Shown one piece after another: positions 8,833 to 16,642 of a stretch of DNA of 39,878 nucleotides. Both the position numbers and the translations under genes were made by a program. Below the pieces are notes generated by a model that had not been told where the DNA came from, searched no databases, and saw only the letters and a list, made by a program, of their open reading frames with translations. The DNA is from Chitinophagaceae bacterium (GTDB lineage: Bacteria; Bacteroidota; Bacteroidia; Chitinophagales; Chitinophagaceae): assembly GCA_024643655.1 (NCBI GenBank), contig JAHEMM010000003.1, positions 1-39,878 on the forward strand, read 5' to 3'. Within the stretch, counting starts at the first letter, position 1, and each line of letters starts with the position of its first letter.

Positions 8833-9525
8833 TTATTTTTCTGTGCTATATACACCCATTTGGGCAAGATAATTATCTGCATCTCTTGCTTGCTCTGTTC
8901 TTGGAAACTTTTCCTTTATTTCCTTATACAATTCAATAGCACTTTTATTGTCATTCAAACTGCGTTGTGCAAGATAAGCTGCCATAAATAAGGCTTCTGC
9001 TGAGTTGGTTGCATCGCTTTCAAAATGATGTCCAGCTTTTTTATAGTATTCTACGGCTTCTTTATTCTTTCCCAAATCACCATAAGCATCTCCCATTAGT
9101 TTGTAGGCTCTTGCTTGTATTTGTTTAGCACTGGTGCTGAATTTTTTTAATTGATCAATAGCTTTCTGATTTTCATTTAACTTAATAAAGCAATCACCAG
9201 CATAAAAACGGGCAAGATTTCCTGCTTTTGTGCCGCCATATTTATCAATAACTTTCAGAAAACCCCAATTTTGACCATCACCGTTTAAAGCTAACAAAAC
9301 AGAATCTTGACGATAATAGTCTTCTGCTTTAAAAATTACTTCCGCTGCTTTGGTTTCCTTTGGCTTAACAAAATAGTTTTGATAAATATACCAGCCTCCA
9401 ACTAATAAGATGATAGCAACAGATACAATCATCAATGGTTTATTATATTTTTCCCAAAAGTCTTTAGCTTTTGCCACGATTACTTCACCTGAATCTACAT
9501 CCTGCACATTTTTCTTGTCTGCCAT
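8833..9525 (-). CDS. Membrane-anchored tetratricopeptide repeat protein
   Basis: A 230-residue protein with a short cytosolic N-terminus, one transmembrane segment (about 31-48, PLMIVSVAIILLVGGWYIY) and an outside domain of TPR-like repeats, clearest at ARAYKLMGDAYGDLGKNKEAVEYYKKAGHHF (about 138-168) and SAIELYKEIKEKFPRTEQARDADNYLAQM. The architecture is like YfgM/BamD-type periplasmic TPR proteins used as scaffolds or chaperone partners at the inner membrane. It is 2 bases upstream of ribH and 30 bases downstream of pdhA on the same strand. No enzymatic motif is present; the partner is unknown. Confidence 0.8.
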   Translation of the reverse strand: MADKKNVQDVDSGEVIVAKAKDFWEKYNKPLMIVSVAIILLVGGWYIYQNYFVKPKETKAAEVIFKAEDYYRQDSVLLALNGDGQNWGFLKVIDKYGGTKAGNLARFYAGDCFIKLNENQKAIDQLKKFSTSAKQIQARAYKLMGDAYGDLGKNKEAVEYYKKAGHHFESDATNSAEALFMAAYLAQRSLNDNKSAIELYKEIKEKFPRTEQARDADNYLAQMGVYSTEK

Positions 9526-9555
9526 TGTTTTATTTTTTGTCTTGTTTTTATTTTA

Positions 9556-10551
9556 TTAATCAACGATAAATGGATAATGCTGATCCATGTAAACATCTTT
9601 CAGTACTTCATCATCATTTGGCCAAGGGCTTTCTTCAGCAAACTTTACTGATTCATCCACAATAGCATCTACTCTTTTATTTATTAAGTCAATTTCGTCT
9701 TGTGTTGCAAATTTATTATCCAGTATTGTTTTTAAAACCATATGAATCGGGTCTTTGCTCTTGTAAACGTCCACTTCTTCTTTAGTTCTATATTTTTGTG
9801 GATCGCTGATTGAGTGACCTTTATAACGATATGTTTTAATTTCTAATAAAGTAGGTCCGCCTTTTTCCCGAGCTCTTTTAACTGCTCTGGCTACACCTTC
9901 ATGTACAGTTTCTGGGCTCATACCATCAATAGTATCTGCTGGCATTTCATATGCATCTGCCAGTTTATAAATATCTACTACGTTTGAAGTACGTTCGATA
10001 GAAGTACCCATAGCGTAGTTATTATTCTCACATATAAATATTACTGGCAATTTCCACAACATCGCCAGATTGAATGTTTCATGCAACATACCTTGTCTTG
10101 CAGCTCCATCACCAAAATAGCAAAGTACTATATTGTCAGTATCACGGTATTTTTCAGCAAATGCTAGTCCTGCTCCTGTACCTATTTGGGCGCCAACTAT
10201 TCCATGTCCGCCATAAAAGCCAACATCTTTACCAAAAAAGTGCATACTGCCGCCTTTACCTTTTGCGCAACCAGTTGCTTTTCCATATAACTCTGCCATA
10301 CAACTATTCACTGATACGCCTTTAGCAATTGCTAATCCATGATCACGGTAAGCTGTGATCATCATATCTTCTGGCCTGGTAGCAGTTATACAACCTGCAG
10401 CTATAGCTTCCTGCCCAATATAAGCATGGAAAAACCCACGGATTTTACCTTCCATTTTATACTTCTCTTCCGCCATTAATTCAAACTGACGAATCAGTTG
10501 CATTAATTCGTACCAATAGAGATAAGTATCTTTTGAAAATTTAGTGGCCAC
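9556..10551 (-). CDS. pdhA: Pyruvate dehydrogenase E1 component, alpha subunit
   Basis: A 331-residue E1-alpha. The thiamine diphosphate motif runs GDGAARQGMLHETFNLA to ENNNYAMGT (147-183). HAYIGQEAIAAG (42-53), YRDHG (68-72) and the loop YRYKGHSISDPQKYR (241-255) are all typical. It would decarboxylate pyruvate with E1-beta and pass the acetyl group to the E2 lipoyl domain. The matching start is a GTG at 10551; no ATG lies between it and the conserved FSKDTYLYWYELM, and the TAnnTTTG box upstream fits this start. E1-beta (pdhB) and E2 are not next to it. It is probably the first gene of a transcript running through the TPR, ribH and lutA-like genes. Confidence 0.95.
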   Translation of the reverse strand: MATKFSKDTYLYWYELMQLIRQFELMAEEKYKMEGKIRGFFHAYIGQEAIAAGCITATRPEDMMITAYRDHGLAIAKGVSVNSCMAELYGKATGCAKGKGGSMHFFGKDVGFYGGHGIVGAQIGTGAGLAFAEKYRDTDNIVLCYFGDGAARQGMLHETFNLAMLWKLPVIFICENNNYAMGTSIERTSNVVDIYKLADAYEMPADTIDGMSPETVHEGVARAVKRAREKGGPTLLEIKTYRYKGHSISDPQKYRTKEEVDVYKSKDPIHMVLKTILDNKFATQDEIDLINKRVDAIVDESVKFAEESPWPNDDEVLKDVYMDQHYPFIVD

Positions 10552-10593
10552 AAGCTAATAATTTAATGTCAATTTATACCCATTTACGGGACG

Positions 10594-10601
10594 CAAAAAT
10601 A
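10594..10601 (-). promoter_or_regulatory. Bacteroidota -7 promoter box for pdhA
   Basis: On the minus strand this reads TATTTTTG, an exact TAnnTTTG match. It lies 42 bases upstream of the GTG start of pdhA, giving a leader of roughly 35-40 bases. No clear -33 element is seen. Confidence 0.5.
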
Positions 10602-10685
10602 AGGGGAAAAAATGGAATTTGTAGGCCTGAAAAATATCTTTCTGAAAGGATAAGTGTGCTGATTAAGAACAACATAGAAATGTTC

Positions 10686-10693
10686 TACTTTTG
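10686..10693 (+). promoter_or_regulatory. Bacteroidota -7 box abutting the radical SAM gene
   Basis: TACTTTTG is an exact TAnnTTTG match ending only 3 bases before the ATG at 10697. If used, transcription would begin at or next to the start codon, giving a leaderless mRNA. No ribosome-binding site is visible upstream, which is normal in this phylum. Confidence 0.4.
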
Positions 10694-10696
10694 CGC

Positions 10697-11785
10697 ATGG
10701 CCAATCGGATTACCCGTCGTCGACTTCGCAAAGCATTTCTCCGTTTGAAAAGGCTTCCTGGCGGCTTCAATTTCATTAAATATTCAGCAAATAAAGCATA
10801 TGGTTTTTGGCTGCGATTGATCAAAAGCACCAAAGTCCCTCACCCCTCTTCTATCATGTTGGAAGTGACGAATCAGTGTAATTTGGCCTGTATTACCTGT
10901 CCCAGAGAATATGCTTATGGTGAGCAGATGGCCAAAGGTTTTATGGATATGGCAAAAATGAAAAAAGTGGTAGATGAAGCATTCCCATATGTTGATTCGA
11001 TCGGCTTAACTGGTTTGGGCGAAACGTTCATGTATAAGAATCTTCCCGAAATTGTTGATTATATACGTTCAAAAAACAAAGGCATTATTATCAGCGTATC
11101 TACCAATGCTCATTTACCAATTAGTATAAAAATGGCAGAGGAGTTGGCAGATAAATTAGATACGATACAGGTTTCTATTGATGGAATTGGAAAAGTGTAT
11201 GAGACTGTGAGATTAAAAAGTGACTATACTTTCTTTTATGAAAATATGTTACAAACGATTGAAGTTTGCCGAGGAAAAAGAACCAGTGTTATGTTCAACT
11301 TTGTAGCCATTAAAGAAAATTATCAGGACATGGCTGAAGTAGTTGAACTGGCTGGCAAACTTGGCGTAAAATATGTCAACATTACTCCTTTTAATGTGGC
11401 TTCAGTAACTATTTATGATAAAACCTATTACGATTTTTTTCAAACTAAAGAATTCAAATCGGAATTGAAACGAGCAAAAGCGATGGCGAAGAATTTTCCA
11501 GAGATTGAATTTACAACCTGGGATATCGAAGCACCGAAAGGATTTAGAAAATGTGATTTGGTATGGTCGCATTTTTATGTTTCCTGGGATGGATATGCAA
11601 CGCCTTGTTGTGCCAAACCTTTTCCAAAAGAATTAAATTTCGGAAGCATTTTTGATGATGGATTGATGAAATGTTTGAATAACAAAGACTATCGCCATTT
11701 CCGTGCTATGTGGTATAAAAACGAACCACCAGCATTTTGCAAAAATTGCCATGTGATCGATCTTGATCCTGTTCTATTAGATTAA
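10697..11785 (+). CDS. Radical SAM / SPASM-domain protein
   Basis: A 362-residue radical SAM enzyme. The cluster-binding motif is CNLACITC (Cys61, Cys65, Cys68, CxxxCxxC); GLTGLGETF and VSIDG are the glycine-rich and SAM-contact strands. A C-terminal SPASM-like region has further cysteines (KCDLVW, ATPCCAKPF, FCKNCHVID), which would hold an auxiliary Fe-S cluster. Enzymes of this type modify peptides, proteins or small molecules, but no precursor peptide or maturation gene is next to it, so the substrate is unknown. The N-terminal 45 residues are basic and precede the core. I use the ATG at 10697, not the TTG two codons upstream, which lies inside the -7 box. recF follows 9 bases later. Confidence 0.88.
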   Translation: MANRITRRRLRKAFLRLKRLPGGFNFIKYSANKAYGFWLRLIKSTKVPHPSSIMLEVTNQCNLACITCPREYAYGEQMAKGFMDMAKMKKVVDEAFPYVDSIGLTGLGETFMYKNLPEIVDYIRSKNKGIIISVSTNAHLPISIKMAEELADKLDTIQVSIDGIGKVYETVRLKSDYTFFYENMLQTIEVCRGKRTSVMFNFVAIKENYQDMAEVVELAGKLGVKYVNITPFNVASVTIYDKTYYDFFQTKEFKSELKRAKAMAKNFPEIEFTTWDIEAPKGFRKCDLVWSHFYVSWDGYATPCCAKPFPKELNFGSIFDDGLMKCLNNKDYRHFRAMWYKNEPPAFCKNCHVIDLDPVLLD

Positions 11786-11794
11786 TGACACAGC

Positions 11795-12877
11795 ATGTTG
11801 CAAATTCATTCCATATCATTAATACAATTCAAGAACTATAAGAACCGTTCGTTTGATTTTACTAATCGGATTGTTGGTATTTGTGGCAACAATGGTGTAG
11901 GGAAAACAAATTTGCTTGATGCTATTCATTACCTGTGTTTTACTAAAAGCTATTTTACAAGAGTAGATGCTATTAATGTGTTACATGGCAATGCCGGGTT
12001 TAGAATTGAAGGAAATTTTGAGTTATTTGATAACAAAGAAAAAGCCGTTTGTATTTTGAGGGAAACTGGTAAAAAGGAGTTTTCAGTCAGTGATAATCAA
12101 TATGATAAATTTTCACAACATATTGGCCGGTATCCTTGTGTAGTTATTGCACCAGATGATGCTGAATTGATAACTGGTGATAGTAAAGCAAGAAGGACAT
12201 TTCTTGATTCATTACTTTGCCAATTGGATAGTGAATACCTGCAACATTTAATTGTGTATAAGAAAATTTTGGAGCAACGAAATTCTTTATTGAAATCATT
12301 TACAGAAACAGGAAGTAAAGATTTTTCTTTGTTGGATGTTTTAGACGAACAACTTGAAAAACCAGGCGATTATATTTTTAATAAACGAAAAGAGTTCCTG
12401 ATCCATTATTTGCCAATCGTAAAACATCTCTACTCTGAAATTGCTAACAAAGAAGAAAACGTGTCTCTGTTTTACGAAAGTGAATTGATTCAAGCTCGAT
12501 TTGCAGAACTATTAAAACTCAACCGTCAAAAAGATTGCTTTGCTCAAAGAACTACTTCTGGTGTACATCGGGATGAGCTGGAAATTAATCTAGGTAATCA
12601 ACCATTCAAATCAATTGCATCACAAGGTCAACGTAAGAGTTTATTATTTGCTTTAAAGCTTGCAGAATTGGATGTGTTGAGAAAAGAAAAAAAGTTTGCC
12701 CCTCTTCTTTTACTGGATGATGTATTTGAAAAATTAGACGAAGACCGAATCAGTAATTTATTGAAAAAAGTTTGTGTAGAAAATGAAGGGCAGGTTTTTA
12801 TAACAGATACGAACCCTGAACGATTAAAGCAGCATTTAAATGATTTAGGAATAGATTTTCAACTTTTCAATATATAA
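11795..12877 (+). CDS. recF: DNA replication and repair protein RecF
   Basis: A 360-residue RecF, the SMC/ABC-type ATPase that helps load RecA at single-strand gaps with RecO and RecR. It opens with the family's N-terminus IHSISLIQFKNYKN, Walker A is GNNGVGKT (31-38), the ABC signature is SQGQRKS (276-282), and Walker B is LLLLDDVFEKLD (304-315). HRDE near residue 255 matches the conserved GVHRDEL. The length is normal. It lies between the radical SAM gene and the DUF721 gene on the same strand; pairing of recF with a DUF721/DciA gene fits a replication/repair cluster. Confidence 0.97.
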   Translation: MLQIHSISLIQFKNYKNRSFDFTNRIVGICGNNGVGKTNLLDAIHYLCFTKSYFTRVDAINVLHGNAGFRIEGNFELFDNKEKAVCILRETGKKEFSVSDNQYDKFSQHIGRYPCVVIAPDDAELITGDSKARRTFLDSLLCQLDSEYLQHLIVYKKILEQRNSLLKSFTETGSKDFSLLDVLDEQLEKPGDYIFNKRKEFLIHYLPIVKHLYSEIANKEENVSLFYESELIQARFAELLKLNRQKDCFAQRTTSGVHRDELEINLGNQPFKSIASQGQRKSLLFALKLAELDVLRKEKKFAPLLLLDDVFEKLDEDRISNLLKKVCVENEGQVFITDTNPERLKQHLNDLGIDFQLFNI

Positions 12878-12902
12878 CTAAACAAAAAATTATCTTTACA
12901 TC

Positions 12903-13184
12903 ATGGGTGAATATTCTCTTGGCGATGCAATGAAAAAATTTCTGGATGGTAGCCGGATCAAAGGCGGCATACAGGCATTGCAGATTCAAGATGTGTGGGA
13001 AGACATTATGGGGAAAACAGTAGCCCGATACACTGATAAACTCCAGATTATAGGGGATAAATTATTCATCACTACGCATGTTGCCCCGCTGAAACATGAA
13101 TTAATGTATCAGAAAGAAAAAATCAAACAAAGGGTCAATGAAGCATTGAAGCAGAAAGTAGTGAATGAAGTGATTATTCAGTAA
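12903..13184 (+). CDS. DUF721 / DciA-like protein
   Basis: A 93-residue DUF721 protein: an N-terminal helix (LGDAMKKFLDG), the conserved DVWEDIMGKTVARYTDKLQIIGDKLFITTHVAPLKHEL core and a basic end (KQRVNEALKQKVVNEVIIQ). Related DciA proteins load or regulate the replicative helicase DnaB in bacteria without DnaC. It lies 25 bases downstream of recF, which supports a replication role. The near-consensus -7 sequence TATCTTTA (12891-12898) directly before the ATG suggests it may also have its own promoter. Assignment as a helicase loader is by family and context. Confidence 0.85.
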   Translation: MGEYSLGDAMKKFLDGSRIKGGIQALQIQDVWEDIMGKTVARYTDKLQIIGDKLFITTHVAPLKHELMYQKEKIKQRVNEALKQKVVNEVIIQ

Positions 13185-13207
13185 AATACTATCTATTCAA
13201 TATTTAT

Positions 13208-13570
13208 ATGATGATAGACTATGAATTTTGCGAAGTATTAGAATACCGTATTTCAGAATCTTTATCAAACTCCGAAAACATTGAAATGAGAAGATGTTGG
13301 TGCGATGGGGTATTTGTACCAGAAATGCAAGATGTTTTTTCAATTACAAGGCTAAATAACATTAAAACAAAGGCATGGATTGATGAAGGAAAAATAAAGG
13401 GAGAAGAAAGAGGACAATTTGAATATGAATTAATAATTAAGCTTGGTGAAAAATCTGTTCATAATTTTAAGAAAGACTTGTCTCTAAATGAATGTATTTC
13501 GAAAAGCAAAACTGATGATTGGATTTTAATTGACATAAAACAAAAAATAGTTGAAATTCAACTTGATTAA
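13208..13570 (+). CDS. Hypothetical small acidic protein
   Basis: A 120-residue protein that I do not recognise. It has no signal peptide or membrane segment and has mixed alpha/beta character, with several Trp, Cys and acidic residues (RRCWCDGVF near residue 28, then WIDEGKIKGEERGQFEYELIIKLG). It starts at ATGATG, 23 bases after the DUF721 gene on the same strand, and ends 4 bases before the permease remnant. The position at the edge of a rearranged stretch suggests it may be a late arrival. Small single-domain partner proteins such as immunity proteins can look like this, but nothing here shows it. Confidence 0.6.
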   Translation: MMIDYEFCEVLEYRISESLSNSENIEMRRCWCDGVFVPEMQDVFSITRLNNIKTKAWIDEGKIKGEERGQFEYELIIKLGEKSVHNFKKDLSLNECISKSKTDDWILIDIKQKIVEIQLD

Positions 13571-13574
13571 TATA

Positions 13575-13658
13575 CTATTCCACTCTCACACTCGAATCAA
13601 CAACACCATACAAAATATCTGCCAGTATATTTATAAGTATAAAAAAAGTAGCCGCCAC
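13575..13658 (-). pseudogene. 3' remnant of a second DppB-like permease gene
   Basis: Read on the minus strand this stretch encodes the last 26 residues of a peptide-type permease plus a stop codon. It matches the C-terminus of the intact permease gene at 13800-13880 at 24 of 26 residues (the only changes being Pro-Arg to Ser-Ser before VRVE). By my count 66 of 78 coding bases agree, and 10 of the 12 differences are silent. The matching frame is cut off by a stop codon at 13659-13661. So a second permease copy, once under purifying selection, has lost all but its 3' end. Confidence 0.85.
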
Positions 13659-13680
13659 TTAAACAAAGTTTCATGAGAAT

Positions 13681-13791
13681 GTCTTGCCGGACTTGATCCG
13701 GCATCTTTCTCTAGTCATACTTTATTTAATAAAAACTCTATTCGTAGTATAAAATTTTTTGTAAAAGATACCGGGTCAAGCCCGGTATGAC
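13681..13791. repeat. Inverted pair of GC-rich palindromes (REP-doublet-like)
   Basis: Two 28-base units in opposite orientation: 13681-13708 (stem TGCCGGA/TCCGGCA around loop CTTGA) and the complement of 13764-13791 (stem TACCGGG/CCCGGTA around TCAAG). They agree at 23 of 28 positions, and four of the five differences form two compensated base pairs in the stem. The spacer (13709-13763) is AT-rich. This is the form of a REP doublet or a small non-autonomous element; no transposase or RAYT gene is in the window. It lies between the permease remnant and the intact permease. Confidence 0.7.
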
Positions 13792-13799
13792 TTTCGGTG

Positions 13800-14846
13800 T
13801 TATTCTACCCTCACCCTCGGATCAACAACTCCATAAAGAATATCAGCCAGAATGTTTATCAGAATAAAAAAAGTAGCCGCAATTAAAACTGAACCCATTA
13901 CAACCGGGTAGTCCAATTTTTCAAGGGCATCCACTGTTACTTTTCCAATTCCCTGCCAGCCAAAAATATATTCTACAAAGAATGCTCCGGCCAATAATTC
14001 TGCAAACCAACCGGTGATTGCTGTTATAACTGGATTCAATGCATTACGTAAACCATGTTTCCATATTACTTGACTTTTACTTAAACCTTTTGCATAAGCT
14101 GTACGGATATAATCCTGATCCAGCACATCGAGCATAGCACTTCTTGTCAATTGTGTGATAATCGCCAGTGGCCGGATACCCAATGTTATTGCAGGAAGAA
14201 TTAAGTTTTGCATTGTAAGCCTTTTATTGCCATCATCATCAATTACAAACCAGCTTCCGGCTATATGCAATCCCGTCCAATCACTAAGTACAAATCCAAA
14301 TAAATAGGCAATAATAATTCCCATAAAAAAAGAGGGTGCCGAAATGCCTACTATACTTGAAAAAATAGCAGACGTATCCAACCATGTATTTTGTTTGACT
14401 GCCGCCATTACACCCAATGGAATTCCTATGAGCACTGCGATAAACATGGCTGCAAAAGCCAACATTAATGTTCCGGGCAATGCCTGCATTAAAACATTCC
14501 AGACAGGTCGCTTGGTTTGATACGATGTTCGGAGATAGGGAACTTTAATGCCAATCTTTGTTTCTTTTCCAACAAAAAAACCATCCAATTTCTTCTTTTC
14601 AATTTCAGTTTTGCTATGAATACAGATCGGTGAAACATCATTCAGGTAATAAATAAATTGTTTCCATTTTGGCTGATCGAGGTATAATTCTTTTTTGATA
14701 TTAGCTTGTGTCGTAGAGTCGCCAGATTGCCCCATCACCAATCTGGAGGGATCTCCAAAACCCTGAAATAAAAAAAATACCAACACTACCACTCCTACCA
14801 GCACCAAAAGGCCATATAAAGATTTTTTGATGATGAATTTTATCAT
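13800..14846 (-). CDS. Peptide/nickel-type ABC transporter permease (DppB family)
   Basis: A 348-residue inner-membrane permease: one N-terminal membrane segment (about 8-28), an outside loop (about 30-115), then five more segments. The ATPase-contact EAA loop is DYIRTAYAKGLSKSQVIWKHGLRNALNP (245-272), and the ending DILYGVVDPRVRVE is the usual family C-terminus. It would form a heterodimer channel with a DppC-type permease and work with DppD/F ATPases and a binding protein; none of those is in the window. The extra-long first outside loop is typical of some relatives. It lies 18 bases downstream of the DoxX-like gene on the same strand. Substrate (peptide, nickel or other) is unknown. Confidence 0.9.
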   Translation of the reverse strand: MIKFIIKKSLYGLLVLVGVVVLVFFLFQGFGDPSRLVMGQSGDSTTQANIKKELYLDQPKWKQFIYYLNDVSPICIHSKTEIEKKKLDGFFVGKETKIGIKVPYLRTSYQTKRPVWNVLMQALPGTLMLAFAAMFIAVLIGIPLGVMAAVKQNTWLDTSAIFSSIVGISAPSFFMGIIIAYLFGFVLSDWTGLHIAGSWFVIDDDGNKRLTMQNLILPAITLGIRPLAIITQLTRSAMLDVLDQDYIRTAYAKGLSKSQVIWKHGLRNALNPVITAITGWFAELLAGAFFVEYIFGWQGIGKVTVDALEKLDYPVVMGSVLIAATFFILINILADILYGVVDPRVRVE

Positions 14847-14864
14847 AAATATTTGTGCTCGTTA

Positions 14865-16064
14865 TTAGTTTGTATTACCCAGACTATCTGCTGCACTATT
14901 TAACAAAGTATCAATTTTTACTTCTTCTTTTTTAGGGAGTGCCGGATAGCTTTCCAGTTTTTTTAACGCAGCAGTAAAACCATGATGGCTCCATTTATCA
15001 ATAATGGTTCCTTTTGCTAATACATATAAATTAGGGCTTACTCTGGCTGCAGTTCTTACGGCAGTAAAATCACAACTAAATATTTGTATCCCAGCAAATG
15101 AAGTATTGGCAATCTCTTTTGCAACAATATCTGTGCGGCTTGTTACAAGATAAATAGGAATGTTTTTTTCTTTTGCAGTTGCAAAAATTTTAGCAAATTT
15201 ATTCTCCCATTTATTAACCGGAATTGAAAAATTCTCAATAAATAATAAAATTGCATTTTCTTGGTTCAAAACAATTTCAGTAGAATCGATTTTACTTTCA
15301 CCTGATAATGCAAAACCTTTTATCGGAGGTTCATTATTACTACCTTTTCTTATCACCTTATCATAGCGTTTAATCAGTTTATAGGGAGGTACTTTAAAAT
15401 CTGCTGGGAATTCAGTTGCTGTAAATTCAACAGTCTGACCGTTTTTATCATAAACAAAAGTGATAACAGTGCTATCTGGAATAGCATTGGCAGGCATTTT
15501 CATTTTCTCTGCTATATTGTTCCCTTTTTTGAAAGGCATACAATCAACCACTGGCATATATGTCAATGTGTACCATTGAAAACCAAAAGATAGAACAGTA
15601 ATACCCAGCATTTTAATTGTGGTCAATGTTTTGGAAAGAAATGGTTTGATATGCTTTTGCTGCCAAAATAAAAAACCGATCAAAATCGTAAGGACAACAT
15701 CTTTTAAAAATGATGTTTTTGAACTGATAGGCAGACAATCTCCAAAACATCCGCAATTTCTGGGCATACCTGTCATGTAAGTATAACCGGTAAGGAAAGT
15801 GAAAAAGACAATTAGTAATAATAATAACCAGTTAAATAGTTTTATGCGCCAGCCCAATAATAATGCAAAGCCTGCAATTATTTCAAAGGCATTCATCATC
15901 ACTGACATAAATAATGACCATGAATTGAATTGATGTAAATTCCAGATCTCAAAAAACTCCTGCATTTTATAGCTTAATCCAAGTGGATCGTTAGCTTTTA
16001 CTAGGCCTGAGAAAATGAAAAGTAATCCAACGATGATTCTAATAATGGTTACAATAAATTTCAT
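14865..16064 (-). CDS. DoxX/MauE-like membrane protein with C-terminal thioredoxin-like domain (BT_3928 type)
   Basis: A 399-residue membrane protein. The first 150 residues carry four or five hydrophobic segments of DoxX/MauE type (IRIIVGLLFIFSGLVKANDPLGLSYKMQEFFE, then LLLLLIVFFTFLTGYTY), with the cysteine motif NCGCFGDCLPI and later VDCMPF. The rest (about 180-399) is predicted to be periplasmic and looks thioredoxin-like (ILLFIENFSIPVNKWENKFAKIFATAKEKNIPIYLVTS) but without a CxxC pair. MauE-type proteins move electrons or help disulfide chemistry. It starts 1 base after the DUF1599 gene, a pairing I know from other Bacteroidota, and is followed by the permease gene. A role in redox homeostasis is inference. 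Confidence 0.82.
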   Translation of the reverse strand: MKFIVTIIRIIVGLLFIFSGLVKANDPLGLSYKMQEFFEIWNLHQFNSWSLFMSVMMNAFEIIAGFALLLGWRIKLFNWLLLLLIVFFTFLTGYTYMTGMPRNCGCFGDCLPISSKTSFLKDVVLTILIGFLFWQQKHIKPFLSKTLTTIKMLGITVLSFGFQWYTLTYMPVVDCMPFKKGNNIAEKMKMPANAIPDSTVITFVYDKNGQTVEFTATEFPADFKVPPYKLIKRYDKVIRKGSNNEPPIKGFALSGESKIDSTEIVLNQENAILLFIENFSIPVNKWENKFAKIFATAKEKNIPIYLVTSRTDIVAKEIANTSFAGIQIFSCDFTAVRTAARVSPNLYVLAKGTIIDKWSHHGFTAALKKLESYPALPKKEEVKIDTLLNSAADSLGNTN

Positions 16065-16065
16065 A

Positions 16066-16596
16066 TTACATCAATATTAATGCGAATACAGCGTAATTAA
16101 CAATGTCTAAATAATTGGCATCTACGCCTTCACTCATTATGGTTTTGCCGTCATTATTTAATATCTGTCGGATGCGTTGCAGCTTCATCAGTATAAGATC
16201 TACAAAGCTTTCCTGACTCATACTTCGCCATGCTTCACCATAATCATGGTTCTTATTTTCCATCAAACTTTTTGCAATAGCTACATTTTTATCAAATAAC
16301 TGTGACACTTCATCAATCTTCATTTCTTCAGGGGCATCATCAGGTAATTCAAGTTGTATTAAACCGATTATAGCATAATTGATTATTCCTTTAAACTCTC
16401 CAGAAACATCATCCAATATTTTCTGTTCTTTCTTTTCCTGTATAGTACGGATTCTCTGGGCCTTGATAAATATCTGGTCTACGATAGAAATGGTTCTCAG
16501 AACCCTCCAGGCTGTTCCATAATCTTTCGATTTTTTTAAAAAAATTTCCTTGCAAGAAGTAATAGCTTTGTCGTATTGATTATTCGTGTTGGTCAT
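16066..16596 (-). CDS. DUF1599 protein with internal duplication
   Basis: A 176-residue DUF1599 protein made of two similar halves. Half one has KDYGTAWRVLRTISIVDQIFIKAQRIRTIQ (24-53) and NYAIIGLIQL; half two has HDYGEAWRSMSQESFVDLILMKLQRIRQIL (118-146) and NYAVFALILM. The shared K/HDYGxAWR..D..L/I.K.QRIR pattern likely places acidic and basic residues at a nucleotide- or metal-binding site, but no activity is established that I can cite. It is soluble and all helical. It is the first gene of the DoxX-permease transcript and is divergent from folP. Confidence 0.85.
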   Translation of the reverse strand: MTNTNNQYDKAITSCKEIFLKKSKDYGTAWRVLRTISIVDQIFIKAQRIRTIQEKKEQKILDDVSGEFKGIINYAIIGLIQLELPDDAPEEMKIDEVSQLFDKNVAIAKSLMENKNHDYGEAWRSMSQESFVDLILMKLQRIRQILNNDGKTIMSEGVDANYLDIVNYAVFALILM

Positions 16597-16642
16597 TTAT
16601 TTTTATAGCTGCTTTATCATCAAAAATAACGAACTAAGACTA

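Noticed and set aside
13575-13799. CRISPR-like repeats near the palindromes
   Set aside because: Only two inverted units with a single spacer exist; there is no direct-repeat array and no cas gene.
16586-16642. N-terminal extension of folP from an in-frame TTG
   Set aside because: It would overlap the divergent DUF1599 gene and adds residues not found in dihydropteroate synthases; the ATG at 16643 fits.
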